Shown piece after piece: positions 54,859 to 63,253 of a DNA stretch of 64,000 nucleotides (position 1 is its first letter; the number at the start of each line of letters is the position of its first letter). A model generated the notes under the pieces. The model saw only the letters and a list, made by a program, of their open reading frames with translations, was not told where the DNA came from and searched no databases. The stretch lies in NCBI RefSeq assembly GCF_902859825.1, contig NZ_CADIKB010000010.1, positions 62,001-126,000 of the forward strand, in the 5' to 3' direction. A program made the position numbers and the translations under genes. Origin of the DNA: Paraburkholderia phenoliruptrix (GTDB lineage: Bacteria > Pseudomonadota > Gammaproteobacteria > Burkholderiales > Burkholderiaceae).

Positions 54859-56493
54859 TCAGTTTCGATATGCGCGCAGCAACGCATCGGCGGCCCGGAA
54901 GTCAGGCGTGAGCGGGCGGTCGCGCTCGAGGAACGCGACCTTCGTGCGCAGCGCGCGATACAGCGGCTGCGTGGCCGGCGCAAGCGCGAACGACGGCTGC
55001 TTACGCTGGCGCAGGTCGATCGCCTGCTCGGCCTCGATCAGTTCGAGGCCGAGCAGCGTGTAGCTCGCGTCGATCTGCTTCTGCACGCGTTGCACGACTT
55101 CGGGTGCGTTCGTCGCGACGTCCTCGATGCCGCCGGCAACCGGCAGGTAGTCGAGCGACACGGGCATCGCGAGCGACTTCACCGTCATTGCAAGCGCGGT
55201 CGGCGGCTTCTCCATCGCGCCGAACGCATGCACGGTTTCCGCGGTGCCGAGGAAGCGCGAGAGGCCGGTGAGGTGCGGGTCGTTCAGCTTGACGATGCGC
55301 TGCGCGGACGCGAGCGCGTTGTGGCCGAGTGCGAGTCCGAGCTGTTCGAACGCGAGCACCCACGGCAGCGGCTCGAAGTTCGCGCTCGGCAGCACCGCGC
55401 CGCCGCCGTCGACGTAGCCGGCCGTATCCTGCGTACGGATCGACTTCGGCGTGACGCCGACCGCGACGCCCGGATTGTCGTCGCTCGAATTGAGCTGCAG
55501 TTGCAGCAGCGCGCGCGCTTCGTCGTAGGTGCGATCCTCTTCGCCGAGCAGATAGACGCCGGAGCGGAAGCTGAGCGGATCCTGCAGCGGCCGGTCCGGA
55601 TCGCGATTCCACAGGCTGCTGCCCGCGAGCAGTGTGCGCAGCGTTGCACCGGCGCGCAGCGTGGCCGGGAATGGCCGCAGCGCGAGCGTGTCCTCGCGGA
55701 ACGGCGACACGTTGCCGTTCAGCCCCTGCAGGCTCAGCGCGAACACGACCTTCGACACCTGTGCGAGATGCGCCATGTCGGTGAGGGCGAGCGCCGCCAT
55801 TCCGGCCGAGTACGCGTTGGAACTGAGGATCGCGAGCGCGTCCTTGCCGTACGGACGGATCGTCGCGATGCTTGCCGATTTCAGTGCATTGGCGGCCGCG
55901 ACCTTGCGCCCCTGGTAGTACACGTCGCCTTCGCCGAGCATCGCGAGGCCGACGTGGCTCAGGATCGTGATGTCGGCTTCGCCGATCGAGCCGTCCGACG
56001 GCATAGCCGGCGTGACGCCGCGATTGAGGAATTGCGCGTATGCATCAACGATCGCAGGCTGCACGCCGGCGCCGCCGTCGAGCATCGCGTTCAGGCGTGC
56101 GGCCATCGCGGCGCGCGCCACGCGCACGCTCGTGTCTGGGCCGACGCTGCCCGAATGCGCGTGGATCAGCCCGATGTTGAAGCGCGTCGACGCGTCGATG
56201 ACCTCCTGCGACAGCTTGCCGTGCGCATCGACCATCTCGCGGTCCTTGTTGAGGCCGACACCGACCGTGAGCCCGTAGATCTGCTGGCCGGCCGCGGCGG
56301 CCTTCAGCAGTACGTCGTGCGCGGCGACGACGCGCTGGCGGGCGGCCGGCGCGATCGACACGGCTTCGCCGTCGGCGATGCGCGCGATCGATTCGGGCGT
56401 GACGGACCGGCCGTCGAGCGTTACGTCCGCAAAGGCCGGGACGGCGGCGAAAAGCGCGAGCGTGATCGCGCTCCGCATGAGGAAGCGTGGCAT
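54859..56493 (-). CDS. Exported HAL/PAL-family lyase lacking the MIO triad; candidate ergothionase
   Basis: The 544-residue protein starts at ATG 56493, with GGAG upstream. It begins with a signal peptide (MPRFLMRSAITLALF, cleavage after AFA at about 22) and then follows the aromatic amino-acid ammonia-lyase fold. IYGLTVGVGLN (about 72-82), LNSSDDNPG (about 334-342) and IEDVATNAP (about 456-464) are conserved. Where histidine ammonia-lyase has GSVGASGDL, from which the MIO group forms, this protein reads GSIGEADI (168-175), so MIO cannot form. The catalytic Tyr of the QDxYS motif is also replaced (QDPLSFR, 304-310). Ergothionase, which removes trimethylamine from ergothioneine, is a HAL-family enzyme that, as I recall, works without MIO. 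Neighbours support that role. The periplasmic location is predicted, not shown. Confidence 0.75.
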   Translation of the reverse strand: MPRFLMRSAITLALFAAVPAFADVTLDGRSVTPESIARIADGEAVSIAPAARQRVVAAHDVLLKAAAAGQQIYGLTVGVGLNKDREMVDAHGKLSQEVIDASTRFNIGLIHAHSGSVGPDTSVRVARAAMAARLNAMLDGGAGVQPAIVDAYAQFLNRGVTPAMPSDGSIGEADITILSHVGLAMLGEGDVYYQGRKVAAANALKSASIATIRPYGKDALAILSSNAYSAGMAALALTDMAHLAQVSKVVFALSLQGLNGNVSPFREDTLALRPFPATLRAGATLRTLLAGSSLWNRDPDRPLQDPLSFRSGVYLLGEEDRTYDEARALLQLQLNSSDDNPGVAVGVTPKSIRTQDTAGYVDGGGAVLPSANFEPLPWVLAFEQLGLALGHNALASAQRIVKLNDPHLTGLSRFLGTAETVHAFGAMEKPPTALAMTVKSLAMPVSLDYLPVAGGIEDVATNAPEVVQRVQKQIDASYTLLGLELIEAEQAIDLRQRKQPSFALAPATQPLYRALRTKVAFLERDRPLTPDFRAADALLRAYRN

Positions 56494-56510
56494 GAAGCAG
56501 TTCTCCGGTT

Positions 56511-57833
56511 TCAGGCGTGACGTGGCGTGGAAGACAGCGCGGCGATCGATGCAAGCGCGATGACGCTTGCGACCATTACATACCAGGCTGGCGCGAACGG
56601 GTTGCCGGACCGTTGCGTGAGCCACGCGAGGATCGCCGGCGCGAAGCCGCCGAAGATCGTCGTGGCGATGTTGTAGGACAGCGACATGCCGGTCGCGCGC
56701 ACCTTGGTCGGGAACAGCTCCGACAGCGCGGCGGGCGCGACGCCCGTGAAGATCGCGACCATCACGCAGAACGCGCTCTGCACCGTGATCAGAGCGGCGA
56801 GCGTGTGCACATCGGCGAGCCAGTGCAGCAGCGGATACACGGACACGAGCATCAGCAGGGCGCCTGCCGTGAGCACCGTGCGCTGGCCGAAGCGATCCGA
56901 CCAGCTGCCTGCGCACACGCAGGTGACGGCCATCAGGCAGTTGCCGACCAGCGACGCGATGAACGCGTCGCGCCCGTCGAAATGCAGCGCGCGCTGTACG
57001 TGCGTCGGCATGTAGATCACCAGCGCATACACGCACACGGCCCACAACACCGAAAACCCGGTGCCGACCACGAGCGCGCGCGGATAGTCGCGCACGACCT
57101 GCAGCAGCGGCGCCTTGCGATCGGCCGGTGCATGCGCGGCACGCGCCATCTCCGTGCGGAAATGCGGTGTTTCGTCGAGCGTCTTGCGCAGCCACAGGCC
57201 GACGGGCGCGATCGCGAGGCCGAGGATGAACGGGATCCGCCAGCCCCAGTCGCCTATCTGTTCGCGCGACAGCGTGAGCGTCACGGCGGTCGCGACCAGT
57301 GCGCCGAGGATGTTCGACGCGGCCATGCTCGCCTGCAGCCACGAGGCGTAGCGGCCCTTCTTGTCCGCTGGCGCGTGCTCGATCAGGAACGCCGCCGCGC
57401 CGCCCACTTCGCCGCCGGCCGAGAAGCCCTGCAGCAGACGGCCGCACAGGATCAGCAGCGGCGCGCCGATGCCGATTGCAGTGAACGGCGGCGCGAACGC
57501 GATGACGCCGGTGCCGGCTGCCATCACGAGAATGGTCAACGTCAGCGCGGCCTTGCGGCCCGCGCGATCGCCGTACACGCCGATCGCGAGCGCGCCGAGC
57601 GGCCGTGCGATGAAGCCGATCCCGAACGCCATGAACGCCTCGACCAGCTCGGTGCCCGTGTCGCCGCGATGGAAGAAGTTCTGCGCGATATACACGGCAA
57701 AGAACGCGTAGACGGAAAAGTCGTACCACTCCAGCGCGTTGCCGATCGAGGCCGCGGCGATCGCGCGCCCGGCACTCGATGCGGGAGGTGACACGGCGTC
57801 GGCCGTGTCGAGGGGAACCGCAGTTTGTTTCAC
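56511..57833 (-). CDS. MHS-family metabolite:proton symporter
   Basis: The 440-residue major-facilitator protein has twelve helices. GNALEWYDFSVYAFFAVYIA (about 31-50), RPLGALAIGVYGDRAGRKAAL (about 77-97) and GRLLQGFSAGGEVGGAAAFL (about 131-150) are hallmark motifs of the metabolite:H+ symporter group that includes ProP, KgtP and ShiA. It lies 17 nt upstream of the lyase gene and 30 nt downstream of the urocanase-like gene. If the lyase acts in the periplasm, the natural substrate would be thiourocanate; otherwise ergothioneine itself. Confidence 0.92.
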   Translation of the reverse strand: MKQTAVPLDTADAVSPPASSAGRAIAAASIGNALEWYDFSVYAFFAVYIAQNFFHRGDTGTELVEAFMAFGIGFIARPLGALAIGVYGDRAGRKAALTLTILVMAAGTGVIAFAPPFTAIGIGAPLLILCGRLLQGFSAGGEVGGAAAFLIEHAPADKKGRYASWLQASMAASNILGALVATAVTLTLSREQIGDWGWRIPFILGLAIAPVGLWLRKTLDETPHFRTEMARAAHAPADRKAPLLQVVRDYPRALVVGTGFSVLWAVCVYALVIYMPTHVQRALHFDGRDAFIASLVGNCLMAVTCVCAGSWSDRFGQRTVLTAGALLMLVSVYPLLHWLADVHTLAALITVQSAFCVMVAIFTGVAPAALSELFPTKVRATGMSLSYNIATTIFGGFAPAILAWLTQRSGNPFAPAWYVMVASVIALASIAALSSTPRHA

Positions 57834-57863
57834 TTCGATCTCCTGTCGTCGTGCGGGGCAGCC

Positions 57864-59513
57864 TTACAGCCGGATATGCGGAATCTGCTTGCGTTCCGCT
57901 TCGTCGAGCGCTTCTTCGTAGCCGGCGTCCGCATAGCGGATCACGCCGAGCGCGGTGTCGTTGGTCATCGACAGCGTGAGCCGCTCGTTCGCGGCCGCGC
58001 TGCCGTCGGCTACGACGGTGACACCAGCGCTCGTCATGTAGCCGCTGTAGCCGCCGCCGCCCGAATGGATCGCGACGAGATCGGCCATCGACGAGCAGTT
58101 CATCATCGCGTTCAGCAGCGGCCAGTCGGCCACCGCGTCGGAGCCGTCGCGCAGGTTCTCGGTCATGATGTTCGGGTGCGCCATCGCGCCGGCCTCAAGG
58201 TGGTCGCGCGTGAACGCGACCGGCCCTGCCAGCACGGCGTCGCGTACCATCGCGTTGACCGCGAGCGCGAGCCGCGTGCGCTCGCCGTGGCCGAGCCACG
58301 CGATGCGCGCAGGCAGCCCTTCGAACGGCACGCATTCGCGTGCGCGTTGAATCCAGTTGGTGACGATCCGGTTGTCCGGAAAGTGTTCGAGCAGGTAGTC
58401 GTCGATGAGGCGGATGTCGTTCGGGTCGTTCGACAGTGCGATCCAGCGGAACGGGCCGATCGCGCGGCAGAACAGCGGGCGCAGGAACGCCTCGGTAAAC
58501 ACCGGGATCTCGAATGCGCGCGTCACGCCGCCGTCCTTCGCATGCGTGCGGATCAGGTTGCCGTTGTCGAACACGATCGCGCCGCGATCCTTGAATCCCA
58601 GCATCGCCTCGATGTGCCGCACGATCGACGCGCGGCTCGCATCCATCAGCGTCGTGCGATCGCTGTCGCGCAGTGCGCGCACGTCGTCGAGCGTGTAGCC
58701 CGACGGCACGTAGCCGTACACGAGATCGTGCGCGGCCGTCTGGTCGGTGACGATGTCGGGCACGACGCCGCGCGCAAGAATCGCCGGGAACACGTCGGCC
58801 GCATTGCCGAGCAGGCCGACCGAGATCGGTTCGCGCCGCGTCTGTGCGTCGGCGATCAGCGCGAGCGCCTCGTCGAGATCGCGCGCCTGTCGTTCGAGAA
58901 AACCGATCTGCCGCCGCTTGTCGATGCGTGTCTGGTCAATCTCGACGACGAGCGTTGCGGCGTTGGCCATCCGTCCCGCGAGCGGCTGCGCGCCACCCAT
59001 CCCGCCTAGGCCGGCCGTGAGGATGAAGCGCCCGCGCAGGTCGTTGTCGAAATGGCGCTCGGCGATCCGCGAGAAGATCTCGTAGGTGCCCTGGATCACG
59101 CCCTGCGAGCCGATGTACTGCCAGTCACCGGCAGTGAGACCGCCCCAGCAGATCAGGTTGCGCCGCTCCAGTTCGTAGAAGTGTTCGGCATTGGCCCACT
59201 GGCCGATCAGATTGCAGTTCGCCATCACAACGAGCGGCGCGCTCGCATGCGTGCGCAGCAGTGCAACGGGCTTGCCCGACTGCACGACAAGCGTGTGGTC
59301 CTCGTCCATCGTCTTCAGCGTGCGCACGATCGCGTCGTGCGACGGCCAGTCGCGCGCCGCGCGACCGAGCGCCGCGTAGACGATCAGTTGATCGGGGTCC
59401 TCGCCGACGGCGAGCACGTTCTCGAGCAGCCGCAGCAGCGCCTCCTGGCGCCAGCCCTTGCAACGCAGCGTGCTGCCGGACGTGACTTCGAAGGTACGGG
59501 TCGTCTGATTCAT
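57864..59513 (-). CDS. Urocanate-hydratase family protein; candidate thiourocanate hydratase
   Basis: The 549-residue cytosolic protein matches HutU along its whole length. It has YAALGRAARDW (about 46-56), VQSGKPVALLRTHASAPLVV (about 77-96), the NAD-binding GLGGMGGAQPLAG (about 168-180) and the RPLFCRAIGPFRWIAL block (about 345-360) with the conserved Cys349. Urocanase adds water to the imidazolyl acrylate using NAD+ as electrophile. Next to a MIO-less lyase and a thiohydantoin desulfurase homologue, the 2-thio analogue thiourocanate is the more likely substrate. No hutH with a MIO motif, hutI or hutG is nearby. It starts 15 nt after the DUF917 gene. Confidence 0.85.
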   Translation of the reverse strand: MNQTTRTFEVTSGSTLRCKGWRQEALLRLLENVLAVGEDPDQLIVYAALGRAARDWPSHDAIVRTLKTMDEDHTLVVQSGKPVALLRTHASAPLVVMANCNLIGQWANAEHFYELERRNLICWGGLTAGDWQYIGSQGVIQGTYEIFSRIAERHFDNDLRGRFILTAGLGGMGGAQPLAGRMANAATLVVEIDQTRIDKRRQIGFLERQARDLDEALALIADAQTRREPISVGLLGNAADVFPAILARGVVPDIVTDQTAAHDLVYGYVPSGYTLDDVRALRDSDRTTLMDASRASIVRHIEAMLGFKDRGAIVFDNGNLIRTHAKDGGVTRAFEIPVFTEAFLRPLFCRAIGPFRWIALSNDPNDIRLIDDYLLEHFPDNRIVTNWIQRARECVPFEGLPARIAWLGHGERTRLALAVNAMVRDAVLAGPVAFTRDHLEAGAMAHPNIMTENLRDGSDAVADWPLLNAMMNCSSMADLVAIHSGGGGYSGYMTSAGVTVVADGSAAANERLTLSMTNDTALGVIRYADAGYEEALDEAERKQIPHIRL

Positions 59514-59528
59514 CGTCGTGCCTCCTGT

Positions 59529-60620
59529 TCAGCGCGCGAGCGCATAGTCGGCGATCGAGATGCCGAGCGCGGCTTCGACCGGCGGGTACACCGCAGGGTC
59601 GAACACCGACGACGACAGCGGAATGTGCGCTTTCGCCACCCGCAGCACGTGGATTTCCATCCCTTCTTTCAACTGGCCCGCGCTGACCGGGCGGCCTTCG
59701 GCATCGAGCGTCGTGATTACGTCTGGGTAGGTTGCGATGCGTGCGCCGTGCGCGTCGTCGACCGCCATGTGTTCGTTCATCACATGAATGACCGCGCGCT
59801 GCGCGCCGCTGCCAAGATGGACGAGGCCGACATCGAATGCTTCACGCGTGTATTCGAGCGTGTTGCGCGAGACCTTGCCGCTCGCGATGAGCTCGCCATG
59901 CGTGGTTGCGCAGATCGCATCGATCACTGCGCTGCCGCCACGCCGTTCGGCGTCGATGATCGCTTCGCCGAGCGCGAGTGCGCGGCTGATGCCGCCGAGC
60001 GCCGCATGCTGGCGCACGTACGATGCGCGAATCGGGTTGCGGCAGCTCGCGATGAAGCCGCCGGCCATGTCGGCCGCCTTGCGCAGTATCGGCGACACCT
60101 TCGCGGTCGCGCCGCGCACGACCACTTCCATGTATGCATGCCGTTCGCGGTTGCCGCCGGCTGCAGCCTGGATCATCGGCGCGGTGCTCGACGCGAGGCC
60201 GAGCGAGCCCATGTCGCCGGTCGGATGCGCGCGGATATCGCCCACCGCGTCGACTACCTTGGTGCCGAGCAGCGCGGACGGCAGCCATGCGTTCAGCGTG
60301 CTCGACATCCCGTTCTGCCCGATGATGAGCCCGGCGAGCGGCGCGCCGAGCGCGTCCTGCACGAGCTGCGCAGCCTTTACATAGTCGGCGCCGAGCATTT
60401 GCCAGTCGGTGAGGCCGCCCGGCGCGCCGATCGCGGCGGCCGTGGCGATCCACGCGTCGTCCGGCAACTCGTCGATGGTGACTAGTTCGGGGCGGCCGAT
60501 CGTGACCGCGAGCGTGCCGAGTTCACGGCCGTGGTCGGCCCAGCCGCCGCCGCCGCATGCGAAAACCGAACCGCCCTTGACTGCGGCTTCGACGTCCTTC
60601 GAAGATAGAATGCGTCCCAT
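59529..60620 (-). CDS. DUF917 / S-methyl-thiohydantoin desulfurase family protein; candidate thiohydantoin desulfhydrase
   Basis: The 363-residue cytosolic protein carries the DUF917 signature: ACGGGGWADHG (about 21-31), ELPDDAWIATAAAIGAPGG (about 51-69) and AHPTGDMGSLGLAS (about 130-143). The family is now named after S-methyl thiohydantoin desulfurase activity. In the ergothioneine route the corresponding step removes sulphide from 3-(5-oxo-2-thioxoimidazolidin-4-yl)propionate, giving hydantoin-5-propionate. It is the first gene of the minus-strand operon, 15 nt upstream of the urocanase-like gene. The substrate assignment is inference from family and neighbours. Confidence 0.8.
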   Translation of the reverse strand: MGRILSSKDVEAAVKGGSVFACGGGGWADHGRELGTLAVTIGRPELVTIDELPDDAWIATAAAIGAPGGLTDWQMLGADYVKAAQLVQDALGAPLAGLIIGQNGMSSTLNAWLPSALLGTKVVDAVGDIRAHPTGDMGSLGLASSTAPMIQAAAGGNRERHAYMEVVVRGATAKVSPILRKAADMAGGFIASCRNPIRASYVRQHAALGGISRALALGEAIIDAERRGGSAVIDAICATTHGELIASGKVSRNTLEYTREAFDVGLVHLGSGAQRAVIHVMNEHMAVDDAHGARIATYPDVITTLDAEGRPVSAGQLKEGMEIHVLRVAKAHIPLSSSVFDPAVYPPVEAALGISIADYALAR

Positions 60621-60720
60621 GTGTCGTTTGTCCTGAGAGGGGGAAAAGGGCTGTACGCGCCGGCCGGAAAGCCTTGTGTGGCGGTACTGTCCAAACGATT
60701 CTAGGGACGCCGAATATTGA

Positions 60721-60754
60721 GCGTTATTGCTATTTTATGGAGACTTCATAACGC
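60721..60754. promoter_or_regulatory. Inverted repeat upstream of the catabolic operon
   Basis: GCGTTAT (60721-60727) and ATAACGC (60748-60754) form a perfect inverted repeat 20 nt apart in an AT-rich patch. It lies about 100 nt upstream of the DUF917 start at 60620. The position fits a regulator-binding site or promoter region for the minus-strand operon. Confidence 0.55.
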
Positions 60755-60880
60755 GATGTTAAGCGTAGGGTAATCCCGGTGACGCCCGGACGGCGGGCTG
60801 CCTGCGCACGAATCTGCCGCTGCCGGTGTGACGACGAAACGCAGGCTGGACAACGACTCCGGCCCGTTTCGGCACGGAAT

Positions 60881-61771
60881 TCATGCGTTCGCGGATAGCG
60901 TATGTAGTGTGTCGATGAACTCGTGCGCAAGCCGCGACAGCGGTGCGAGCACCGGGTGCAGCACGCTGACCGGCGCGGAAATGGTCGGCACGATCGGCTT
61001 CACGACGATCTGCGGCCACACGGGCCCCGCGACCGTCAGTTCGTCGATCAGCGCAATGCCGGTGCCGGCCTGCGCGAGCGCGCACGCGACGTGCGCCTGC
61101 TGTACCTCGATCTTGACCTGCGGCACGAGCCCTTCGTCGCTGAACAGCCGCCGCACCAGTTGCCCGAGCGGAATGTCGCTGCCATAGCCGATCAGCGGCT
61201 GGTTCGCGAGATCGCGCACGGCCAGCGTCTTGCGGCGCGCGAACGGGTGCGATGCGGGCACGGCCGCGACCATCCGGTTTTCGTACAGGAGCTGGCTTTC
61301 GACGTTCGGGTGCGTGTCCTGCAGGAACGCGATGCCGAGCTCGACCTGCTGCGTTAGCACCGCTTGCAGCAGCACGCCCGGAATCATCGTGTGCAGGATG
61401 ATGCGCACGTCGGGAAAGCGCTCGTAGAACGCCGCGATCGCGCGCGGCAGCAGCGATTGTCCGAGATTGGGGCTGCACGCGATGCGCAGGTGGCCCATCC
61501 GGTTCTCGATCAGGTCTTCTGCGATTTCGTTGACGCGCTGCACGCCCTGGTACACCGCGTTCACTTCGACGAACAGCCGCTGCGCTTCTGGCGTCGGATA
61601 GAGCCGCCCCTTGATGCGCTCGAACAGCGCGAGGCCAAGCCGTTGTTCGGCATACGAAATGAGGCGGGATACCGCCGGCTGCGACACGTGCAGCAGCTTC
61701 GCGGCACCGCTGATCGAGCCGGTCAGCATGATGGCGCGAAACACCTCGATCTGGCGGAGGTTCAGACGCAC
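60881..61771 (-). CDS. LysR-family regulator of the catabolic cluster
   Basis: The 296-residue LysR protein starts MRLNLRQIEVFRAIMLTGSI. Its helix-turn-helix is SGAAKLLHVSQPAVSRLISY (about 21-40) and its effector domain spans about 90-290. It sits between the minus operon (starts at 60620) and the divergent hydantoinase/carbamoylase genes (start 61871), so it probably controls both. The effector would be a pathway intermediate, by LysR habit. Its own promoter overlaps the 99-nt divergent region with the dyad at 61788. Confidence 0.9.
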   Translation of the reverse strand: MRLNLRQIEVFRAIMLTGSISGAAKLLHVSQPAVSRLISYAEQRLGLALFERIKGRLYPTPEAQRLFVEVNAVYQGVQRVNEIAEDLIENRMGHLRIACSPNLGQSLLPRAIAAFYERFPDVRIILHTMIPGVLLQAVLTQQVELGIAFLQDTHPNVESQLLYENRMVAAVPASHPFARRKTLAVRDLANQPLIGYGSDIPLGQLVRRLFSDEGLVPQVKIEVQQAHVACALAQAGTGIALIDELTVAGPVWPQIVVKPIVPTISAPVSVLHPVLAPLSRLAHEFIDTLHTLSANA

Positions 61772-61787
61772 AGCCTTAACTCCATGT

Positions 61788-61804
61788 TATGTGTGGGCGA
61801 TAAA
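61788..61804. promoter_or_regulatory. TTAT-N9-ATAA dyad between LysR and hydantoinase genes
   Basis: A short dyad (TTAT at 61788-61791, ATAA at 61801-61804) lies 16 nt from the LysR start and 66 nt before the hydantoinase start. LysR proteins usually bind interrupted dyads in exactly this kind of divergent gap. The core shares the ATAA/TTAT ends of the larger repeat at 60721. Confidence 0.5.
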
Positions 61805-61870
61805 TCGGCATGAGACATTTTGGCAGAGCGCTGCCTAAACTGCTCGTGATCAAAAAAGCAGGAGGCGAAG

Positions 61871-63253
61871 ATGAGCGAATTCGAGCAGGTGGTGCGCGGC
61901 CGGCTGGTCGATGCGCGCGAGGTGGTCGACGACGGCTGGCTTGCAATCCGTAGCGGGCGTATCGCCGCGCGCGGCACGGGCGTGCCGCCGGCGGCGCGCG
62001 ACACGATCGATGCGCGCGGGCAGTGGGTGCTGCCGGGCGTCGTCGACGGGCAGGTGCATGCGGCCAGCCAGGCGAACCAGGAGGGGCTCGGTCACGCGTC
62101 GCGTGCCGCCGCCGCCGGGGGCGTGACGGTGATGGTCGACATGCCGTACGACGATCCGGAGCCGGTCGCGTCGCGCGCGCAGCTCTACCGCAAGATCGCG
62201 GAAGCCGAACGCGATTGCCACGTCGACGTCGCGCTGTACGGCACGCTCAACGCGAAGCACGGTCTTGACGCGGCGGCCGGGCTGATCGACGGCGGCGTGT
62301 GCGCATTCAAGTTCTCGACGTTCGAGGCGACGCCCGGCCGGTTCCCGCGTGTCGAGGAGGACGTGCTGTACGACGCGTTCCGGCTGATCGCACCGTCGGG
62401 CCTTGCATGCGGCGTGCACAACCAGATGCAGGACATGACGCGCAAGAACATCGCGCGGATGATCGAAGCGGGCGACACGGGCTGGGACGCGTTCCTGCGT
62501 GCGCATCCGCCGCTGATCGAGAACCTCGCGACCGCGTTGATCTACGAGATCGGCGCGGAGACGGGCGCCCGCGCGCACGCGGTGCACGTGTCGACGTCGC
62601 GCGGCTTCGAGTTGTGCAACATGTTCCGGCAGGCCGGCCATCGCGCGAGCATCGAGACCTGCGTGCAGTACCTGATGCTCGATCACGAAACGCATACGAA
62701 GCGGTTCGGCGCGAAAACGAAGCACTACCCGCCGATCCGGCCGCGCGCCGAGCAGGAACTGCTGTGGACGCATATCGCGCGCGGCGAATGCGCGTTCGTG
62801 TCGTCGGACCACGTGAGCTGGGGGCTCGAACGCAAGGGCGACCCGAACGTGTTCCGCAACGCGTCGGGCGGCCCGGGCCTCGAAACGCTGCTGCCCGCAT
62901 TCTGGACCGGCTGCGAACAGCATGGCATCGCGCCGACGCGCGTGGCCGAACTGCTCGCGACGAACCCGGCGCGGCATTTCCTGCTCGAGGACCGCAAGGG
63001 ATCGCTCGACGTCGGCGCCGATGCGGATTTCGTGATCCTCACGCCGGAACGTTATGCGTTCGATCCGTCGCGCAGCCTGTCGGCTGTGCAGTGGAGCGCG
63101 TTCGAAGGCATGGAATTCACGGTGCGGATCGCCGCCACATACTGCCGCGGCGCGCTCGTGTACGACGGCGCCCGCATCGTCAACCCGGCAGGCTCCGGCC
63201 GCTTCCTGAAGCCGCACGGCAGCCGATCGATCGCTACGCAGGAGCAAGCATGA
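61871..63253 (+). CDS. Dihydropyrimidinase-family hydantoinase; candidate hydantoin-5-propionate hydrolase
   Basis: The 460-residue cyclic amidohydrolase has the urease-like metal-barrel fold. Visible metal-site residues are H63 (in VVDGQVHAAS), the Lys expected to be carboxylated (K147, CAFKFSTFE), H183, H239 (HAVHVST) and D313 (SSDHVSW). The usual first motif DxHxH reads DGQVH, so one histidine is missing. AGGAGG precedes the ATG at 61871. In this cluster it should open hydantoin-5-propionate to N-carbamoyl-glutamate, which the next enzyme hydrolyses. The two genes overlap by four bases (ATGA), so they are translated together. Confidence 0.82.
   Translation: MSEFEQVVRGRLVDAREVVDDGWLAIRSGRIAARGTGVPPAARDTIDARGQWVLPGVVDGQVHAASQANQEGLGHASRAAAAGGVTVMVDMPYDDPEPVASRAQLYRKIAEAERDCHVDVALYGTLNAKHGLDAAAGLIDGGVCAFKFSTFEATPGRFPRVEEDVLYDAFRLIAPSGLACGVHNQMQDMTRKNIARMIEAGDTGWDAFLRAHPPLIENLATALIYEIGAETGARAHAVHVSTSRGFELCNMFRQAGHRASIETCVQYLMLDHETHTKRFGAKTKHYPPIRPRAEQELLWTHIARGECAFVSSDHVSWGLERKGDPNVFRNASGGPGLETLLPAFWTGCEQHGIAPTRVAELLATNPARHFLLEDRKGSLDVGADADFVILTPERYAFDPSRSLSAVQWSAFEGMEFTVRIAATYCRGALVYDGARIVNPAGSGRFLKPHGSRSIATQEQA

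Noticed and set aside
54850..60485. Very long plus-strand frames opposite the catabolic operon (up to 556 codons)
   Set aside because: They are antisense shadows of the lyase, transporter, hydratase and DUF917 genes, rich in Arg and His and without family motifs.
54859..60620. A histidine utilisation (hut) operon
   Set aside because: The HAL-like protein lacks the MIO triad and carries a signal peptide, HutI and HutG/HutF are absent, and a thiohydantoin desulfurase homologue, hydantoinase and carbamoylase are present instead.
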